DNA of 64,000 bases from Hemerocallis citrina. Lineage: Eukaryota > Streptophyta > Magnoliopsida > Asparagales > Asphodelaceae. The stretch covers positions 39,712,984-39,776,983 of the forward strand of contig CM030362.1 of assembly GCA_017893485.1 (NCBI GenBank). The letters are read 5' to 3'. The notes beneath the pieces were generated by a model, which was not told the DNA's origin, searched no databases, and saw nothing but the letters and a program-made list of their open reading frames with translations. Position 1 is the stretch's first letter; each line of letters opens with the position of its first letter. Position numbers and translations under genes: made by a program. Shown here piece after piece: positions 58,641-64,000 of the stretch.

Positions 58641-58729
58641 TGCCATGCTAGTTGTTATATTTGGACATCATGCTTATACCATGTTGCTAGTTAGTTTTTC
58701 CATGTACTAATTGTATCCTGCATTACATG

Positions 58730-58840
58730 TTGATTCTTGATTTTGATGATTACAACATAATACAAAGTTTGTTGTGCTACTTCTGATTCTTGATTTTGAT
58801 GATTACAACATAATACAAAGTTTGTTGTGCTACTTCTTAT
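58730..58840. repeat. about 53-bp tandem duplication
   Basis: GATTCTTGATTTTGATGATT through TGTGCTACTTCT occurs twice, at about 58731 and 58785, with no difference noticed. Confidence 0.9.
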
Positions 58841-58849
58841 ATATTACAG

Positions 58850-59880
58850 GATATACACAAAGGCAAAATGTTCTAACAAGCTTTACAAGGTTCTTAAAGC
58901 AAGTTAATCAAGAAAAGCTACAAACAAAGCTCTTATAGCTAATTGATCAAGAAAGCTACAAGGTTGCCAGCTTCAAAGAAAAAGACGAAGGCTAAAGCTC
59001 CATCTCAAGACTCAAGACAAGACCTATGCTTATGTTGTATTAAGTGTCTTGTAACAATTATAACCTTTTATTTCTTTGAGTCTTAGAAATTCTGTAATAG
59101 CCTTGTCACACACACTCACACATATCTTTAAAATAATTGAAATTTCGCACCATCATAGATTCCCTCGGACTGAAGTTATGGAACTATATAAAGATTGTTT
59201 CTGCTAAAGCAAAGTTCAATGACAGGCAAAAAGGTAAAAATGTTCAGGTGATCTCCCCAGGAAACAACTCCTACAAAAAATGAAAAGAGCTACATGTATT
59301 AGAAAAATGGAGTTAGTACGACTGCAATTTCATAATTAGTTAGGAGGCCACTCTGAATCTAACTAACGGAGCAAGGCAGGCTACTGTATTAGAATTTAGA
59401 CTATGAGCAGGCTACTATATATTTCAGTACTACACAGGTGAATCAAACTTCAGATACAGAGCATGGCACAGTTGGGTCATGTTTTAAATGCAAGGTCTTC
59501 CCATATTACATATATAATATTTCCAACTTTGATGCCGTGTCATAATGTCATTAATGCCAGAGGACTATTCGGGCACAGCTTCAAAACTCAAACACAACTT
59601 CACAACATCTCAATTTTACTCGAAACACAAAGGAAAAAACAAGAAGACACTTAGTAAATACTCCGTACTTCATTTTATTTATTCATCCCCAATCTAAAAG
59701 GCCACTCTAAACTCCTTATAAGGAGCGTTAAGGACCGATACAGACACACCACCATACATCAAGCAAACCTAGATAATACAAAGCAAATTAAAATACAGAG
59801 AAATGACAAAAGATCCAACGACAATCAAGCCCATGGTATAACAAAATCAACCATGGGACTAAGTACAACTTCCAACTCGT
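58850..59880. other. intergenic sequence and 3' flank of the LEA gene
   Basis: No coding frame of note. The 3' UTR of the minus-strand LEA gene probably occupies the part nearest 59880. Confidence 0.35.
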
Positions 59881-60514
59881 CTACTCATCAACACGAGTTG
59901 TGGTGGTAGTGGTGTCCCTGGCCTTGTCGTCCTTGTGCTCTCCCATACCTAACGTGCTCTTCAACGCATCCGCTGCACCGTATGCAGCGCTCTTCACCTG
60001 CTCCCCAGCCTACAAAATAGAAACATATCACAACGCGCGACTGCATTGATTATTTTCATGACTTTCGACTGAAAAGTAATTTAACTTACAGATGAGAGTA
60101 AGCTGCCGGTCTTCTCTTCTCCAACTTGCGCAGTATCACGAGCGCTCTGAGCCGCACCGCCCGCCTTCTGCTTCGCCGCTTCAGCGGTATCCCTCAGGTA
60201 GCCCCCACTCTGCTCAGTCCCTTCACGGCTCCGGTCCTTGGCAGCTTGGCCCGTCTCCGACCCCTTCTCCTTTGCACCTTGGGCCATTTCCGAGGCCTTG
60301 TCCCTGGCCGACTGCGCAGTCTCCTGCGTCTTGTCCTTAGCCGACTGTGCAGTCTGCTGTGTCTTGTCCTTTAGATCTTCCGTCTTCCCCTACATGGGTA
60401 AACTAGATTACATCAACTGAATGTTGGGATTAAGTAGATAAGAGTGTGTGTTACCTGAGCTTGGCCTTTGGCTTCGGCGGCCTTGTAGCGAGCTTGATCT
60501 GGGCGGGATGCCAT
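59881..60514 (-). CDS. group-3 LEA (LEA_4) protein, 162 aa, 3 exons
   Basis: Exons 60514-60455, 60389-60090 and 60009-59881 join in frame with GT-AG borders to 162 codons plus TAG. The protein starts MASRPDQARYKAAEAKGQAQ and continues with 11-residue amphipathic repeats (KDKTQQTAQSAKDKTQETAQ), typical of LEA_4 proteins. It ends with a threonine run and RVDE. It has no cysteine and no signal peptide. Known LEA_4 proteins are hydrophilic, fold into helices on drying and protect membranes and enzymes in seeds or water stress. The ABRE-type motifs upstream support ABA or drought control. The frame is intact, and the gene is flanked by transposons on the promoter side from 60841. Confidence 0.93.
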
Positions 60515-60559
60515 TGCTGACACAAATGAACTCTGAATATTGGAAACTGATCAGGATTG

Positions 60560-60760
60560 TGGGTATTGGTATGAGTATGAGAGTGAGGATTGGGGAGCTT
60601 AAGGGGGTGAGAATTTATAGGGAACCTTGTGTTGTGATGGAGTGACACGTGGCAAATTGTCGGAGACACGTCGTGGGATTATAGGACACGCGTCATCTTG
60701 GGTTTAAGTTGTTAATTGCACGCACTTTGATCACTGGGACGTGGAGACTGGAGAGATTGT
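60560..60760 (-). promoter_or_regulatory. LEA gene promoter: TATA box and ABRE-like motifs
   Basis: CTATAAATTC (minus strand) at 60611-60620 is a TATA box about 100 bp before the ATG. Upstream are GACACGTGGC (60644-60653, a good ABRE/G-box), GACACGTCG (60664-60672), GACACGCGTC (60685-60694) and GGGACGTGGA (60737-60746). Several ABREs close together are the usual arrangement in ABA-induced LEA promoters. Confidence 0.8.
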
Positions 60761-60859
60761 GGTCGGTTGACAAAAATAATATTTAAATAAAATAAAATAA
60801 AAAGGAAGATGAATCCTATCGTAATTCCTATCCACTATGATTAAAGCATCTGTAGTAGT

Positions 60860-61659
60860 ATGATATTCTCCTTCTGCTTGTCATGGTATGAGATTTGTTG
60901 AGCTACTTTTAGCTCCACCTAGCTACGATCCGTTCCCACCGTTTTTGGATGTAGGCCGCCCATGAGATCTTAAGGGTGTAACTAGTTTTTTATTTTTTTT
61001 GCTGGCCCATTGCCAGACTGGTCTTTTCCCTTCAGGCATCAAGACCAGTTGTACTCACGCCCCTGGCAGCTTTCTGTGATTGCCGGGCTTCGCGTTTATC
61101 TGCTCTATCAGATGTTGCTCTGTGGGTGACTTTACTAGCGCTCTCTTCTAACTGCCACGTTTGTCTCTCTCCAACACTAGGGGGACGTTGAGCGACCCTA
61201 TTCTTACCGCTTAAGTACTGTTCTTTTTTTTTTCCTCTTATAAGAGGTTACCTCTTATAAGAGATTTACAGTAAGAGCCTCTTGTAATAGCCTCTTTTTA
61301 AGGTGTTCTTTTTATATAAAAATAATCTCTTATAAGAACCTCTTATAAGATATTTCTGTTCTTTTTTCACATCTTACAAGAGCCTATATTACCCCGAAGT
61401 CTATATTACTGCAAAGTATAAAAATAGTGAGATGAAGGACAAGAAAAGATAAGTTCAAATTACTAATATATAAACTAGTTTAATGGCAAGTTAAATTCAC
61501 AAATCAGTGTAAATAATCAATTATAATTCCGGGCTACTATAGACTTTTAATTAGTATGAAAATTAGTATGTATAAATATAAATAATAATAATTTGTTTCC
61601 AAGAAGTTGGATTAAAAAAATTTAAGGTCAATGGGCTAATATAAATTCTTCCTTAGCTG

Positions 61660-61690
<31 letters not shown>

Positions 61691-62259
61691 ACAAAAACAT
61701 CCCTCATATAATTTTTCGAGATTGTGAAGAATGAATTCCTACACTTTTTCTAGAATAGCATATTACAGTCAACTACGTATATGATTACACTTTTTCTAGG
61801 ATAGCATATTCCGGGCTACTATAGACTAATATATAAACTAGTTTAATTAGTAACAATTATAATATAGACTTTGGGGTAATATAGACTTTTTAAGTGATAG
61901 AAGTCTTATAAGAATTTGAAAGAGGCTACTAGAAGTCTTTTAGGCTTATAAGATATTTTGAGAAAAATGTCTTATAAGAGGTAAAAAAAAGAACACTAAA
62001 AAAACTCTTGTAAGAGGGGGACCACCTCTTACAAACGGTAAATCTCTTATAAGAGGAGAAAAAGAACACTACCTAACTGTTTCGTTGTTGTAATTAGAGC
62101 TTTTGGCTGCTTGTATTTTTGCTTCCAACGGGTGCTCGCTGTTTATTAGCCTGTATTGTTTGGTTTTACGGTTTGTAAAACATTTTTTTGTACTCTTTTT
62201 GATTAATATTATTGTTTATCTGGCTGGAGTCGATAGACTCTATCCGTTTCATAAAAAAA
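60860..62259 (+). mobile_element. LINE 3' fragment with 15-bp TSD, carrying a Harbinger element
   Basis: Target repeats AGCATCTGTAGTAGT lie at 60845-60859 and 62260-62274. The A-tail is at 62253-62260 and the 3' motif is GACTCTATCCGTTTCAT. The segment is interrupted at 61215-62073 by the Harbinger-type element, leaving about 540 bp of LINE 3' sequence. No ORF2 motif remains, so the insertion was heavily 5' truncated. Confidence 0.82.
61215..62073. mobile_element. PIF/Harbinger-type non-autonomous element, second copy
   Basis: 859 bp between TAA (61212-61214) and TAA (62074-62076). The TIRs are GTACTGTTCTTTTT and GGTAGTGTTCTTTTT. CTCTTATAAGAG palindromes are numerous at both ends. It is the inverse orientation of 19684-20704, with a different middle. 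An (AAAT)n run sits at about 61661-61690. Confidence 0.82.
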
Positions 62260-62683
62260 AGCATCTGTAGTAGTTGGCTATTTGGCCAAAATATTCAAAA
62301 TTTGGCTCGAATCCTGCTGTAGTAGTTGGTTATTTGGCCAAAATATTCAAAATTTGGCTCGAATCCTGCTGTAGTCGTTGGCTATTTTGTCAAAATTTGA
62401 CTTATAGGGAATAGTAGCGATCTATATTTTACAGACAATTTGGCTAAAAGGATAAAATAGCCCGACGAATCATTGTTTTCCGTTTGTTAATCGGACGGTG
62501 TATAATTACCGTTGGAAACTTTTTTTATTAATAAAAAAAATCAGACGGAAAATTATACAACGTTTGGAAAAAAAATTACAAAATTTTGGGACGGGAGATT
62601 ATACACCGGTCCCATAATTCAAATGTATAAAAAAATGGAAGGGAAGGGAAATAATATACCTTCCCTGGCTTTTGGGAATTTTT

Positions 62684-64000
62684 TGCCGTCATAGGCCACT
62701 TTTTGATAGTATTTGCGTTTTTGAGCCAGATCCCAAACTATTAGCATTCGTGGGCTAGCCACTGCCACGTCAGCAGCGGCCGCTATTGGGAATAACGGGC
62801 TCTTCATTTCGAGGTCGCTAATGGGAATAGCGACCTATGTTTTAATTTTTTTTGAATTTTTTATTTTTTATTTTTGAGGTAAAAGGTGGAATAAGGCCAC
62901 CCTGTTTCATTAATAAGAAGTTAATAAAACAACCCCGGCGTATCGGGAGAAAACCACAATACAAAAAAAAACAAAATAAAATTACACTGCAAGAAGAAAG
63001 TGAAAGCAAACAAACATACACCCCCAACAAACCCTGGGGGGTGGGTCAAACTACTCAGACATCAAGCCACCAGAGAGCACAGTAGGATGAAACAAAACAC
63101 AAGCTGACAACAGCACTGCAAGACTGGTGAAGCCAGTCCCTTAGTCCAACGTTGGCCCGATCTCAACCTCCTCGTCGTCAAACTCCTCTACCTGGAATAC
63201 TCTGGCTATCCTTCCTCTTGCCCCTGTGGCCGCAGCTGTAGCTCAAAAAGAGATAAAATGCATGATGTGAGTCAGGTTACCAGAAATACTATTACATGAA
63301 GCACGAAAATAAAAATTATTTCTGTTTAGCCATAACACCCATGTAGTTGCCGCTATTGCAATGTACCACGCATCCTTCATATCATGGCGAATCGAAGCAA
63401 ATTTGGGGCCAATCCACAAATCCTCATATACGCCGGGGTAGTCGCTTGAATTTTTTATTTGCCGTCGCTATTCCCACTAGCGACCTTAGTATAATGAGAT
63501 TAGTCGGCTCGAATGAATGTATTGAGGCACTTAGTGATTCCTAAAAAGTTTTCCCCAAAAATTTAAAACTGAGGTCGCTATTGGGAATAGCGACCTTAGT
63601 ATACTAAGTACTATTACTATTCGGAATAGTATACTAAGGTCGCTATTCCCAATAGCGACCTTAGTAGAAAACACAATCTACTTATTCTTTGTAAAATTTG
63701 CAAAATAGTTTTATAACTAAGGCCTCTACTGGGAATAGCGACCTTAGTTAATAAAGGCCTCTATTCCGAATAGCGACCTTAGTTTTTAAAAAAAATGATT
63801 ATCATTTTTCAGAGAGCAAAAGCTCTCTAGATTTTGCTAAGTGCTAGAATACAACTCATTAAAGCTAAGGTCGCTAGTGGGAATAGCGACCTCAGATGGA
63901 GTCGTAACGACTTAAAAGCAATTAGAGGGTCCATCTGAGGTCGCTATTGGGAATAGCGACCTCAGTTGGAGGAGGTAGCTAGTGGCATTAGCGACCTCCT
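62684..64000. mobile_element. hairpin-array inverted-repeat element (runs off the window)
   Basis: The left end, GAATTTTTTGCCGTCATAGG, is the inverse of the right edge at 1366. Inside are at least nine hairpins of the type GGTCGCTATT-GGG-AATAGCGACC, at about 62786, 62815, 63464, 63573, 63633, 63720, 63755, 63868, 63937 and 63972. The most perfect (63633-63665) has 15-bp arms ACTAAGGTCGCTATT around CCC. A LINE is inserted at 62867-63445. No transposase frame is seen. I infer a foldback or Mutator-like non-autonomous element whose right terminus lies beyond 64000. Confidence 0.65.
62867..63445 (-). mobile_element. 5'-truncated LINE in the hairpin element
   Basis: 579 bp between TTGAATTTTTTATTT repeats (62852-62866 and 63446-63460). 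The tail is on the minus strand, and the 3' region ATTAATGAAACAGGGTGGCC matches the LINE at 42933-44858. Only non-coding 3' sequence and a short ORF2-end remnant could be present. No RT motif is seen. Confidence 0.82.

Larger units (their letters stand above)
60844..62680. mobile_element. palindrome-type MITE, split by a LINE
   Basis: It begins AAGCATCTGTAGTAGT after TTA (60841-60843), is interrupted by the LINE at 60860-62259, and resumes with TGGCTATTTGGCCAAAATAT at 62275. The TGGCTATTTGGCC...GAATCCTGCTGTAGT segment is duplicated (about 62273-62318 and 62319-62370). GGACGG-type palindromes follow at 62460-62600. It is the same family as 4359-5032. The right end is lost where the hairpin-array element starts. 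Confidence 0.65.

Noticed and set aside
60092..60420. Plus-strand frames of 60-82 codons over the LEA gene
   Set aside because: Shadows of the minus-strand LEA exon 2, which has a family-specific repeat and correct splice sites.
62780..64000. Possible CRISPR-like array of palindromic repeats
   Set aside because: The spacing is irregular, the units vary in loop orientation and sequence, and the sequence is plant nuclear DNA inside a TIR element.

Overview
This window is nuclear DNA of a flowering plant, probably a eudicot. The evidence is spliced genes with GT-AG introns, a group-3 LEA gene with an ABRE-type promoter, Ty1/copia and Ty3/gypsy retrotransposons with plant-type motifs, and MITEs, LINEs and Helitron debris making up most of the sequence. 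I cannot name the species. Only two genes can be assembled completely from the sequence, and most of the window is transposable elements, many nested in one another.

Layout. 1-5.5 kb: the terminal part of a hairpin-rich inverted-repeat element beside a possible first exon, a MITE with a 9-bp target duplication (1731-1903), a LINE/SINE insertion with an 18-bp duplication (2324-2823), a cluster of Helitron-like repeats, a short hAT-like element (3934-4140) and a TTA-flanked element built of short palindromes (4359-5032). 5.5-17.8 kb: a seven-exon minus-strand gene for a 284-residue Utp12-domain nucleolar protein. Its introns hold a Mutator-type MITE split by a 4.4-kb internally deleted Ty3/gypsy element (6843-11205), a solo LTR of the same family (13303-14599) and a GGGTCC-rich element. 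19-20.7 kb: a dynein-light-chain-like exon fragment next to a Helitron Rep/helicase fragment, then a Harbinger-type element.

21.3-28.9 kb: a 7.6-kb non-autonomous Ty3/gypsy-like element on the minus strand with two 617-bp LTRs and an AATGG duplication. Most of its gag and all of its pol are absent, and three different satellite-like arrays (about 60, 107/214 and 117 bp units) fill the space. 29.1-32.0 kb: a long solo-LTR-like element (29083-32041) followed by unrecognised terminal exons. 35.3-41.6 kb: a decayed Ty1/copia element on the minus strand. 41.9-44.9 kb: a minus-strand LINE insertion whose 3' end has been tandemly duplicated (666-bp unit). 45.8-46.1 kb: a frameshifted gene fragment. 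48.0-54.5 kb: two more members of the long solo-LTR family, one inserted in the other. 54.8-55.7 kb: a LINE reverse-transcriptase fragment. 58.0-58.6 kb: a TTGATACTTGA-type minisatellite.

59.9-60.5 kb: an intact three-exon LEA gene with ACGTG promoter motifs. 60.8-62.7 kb: a three-deep nest (palindrome MITE, then LINE, then Harbinger element), each layer with its own target duplication. From 62.68 kb to the end: an inverted-repeat element packed with GGTCGCTATT...AATAGCGACC hairpins, itself interrupted by a LINE and running off the window. I found no CRISPR array, rRNA or intact tRNA gene. The best candidates for something not well described are the hairpin-array element, the satellite-filled retroelement and the stand-alone Utp12 gene.
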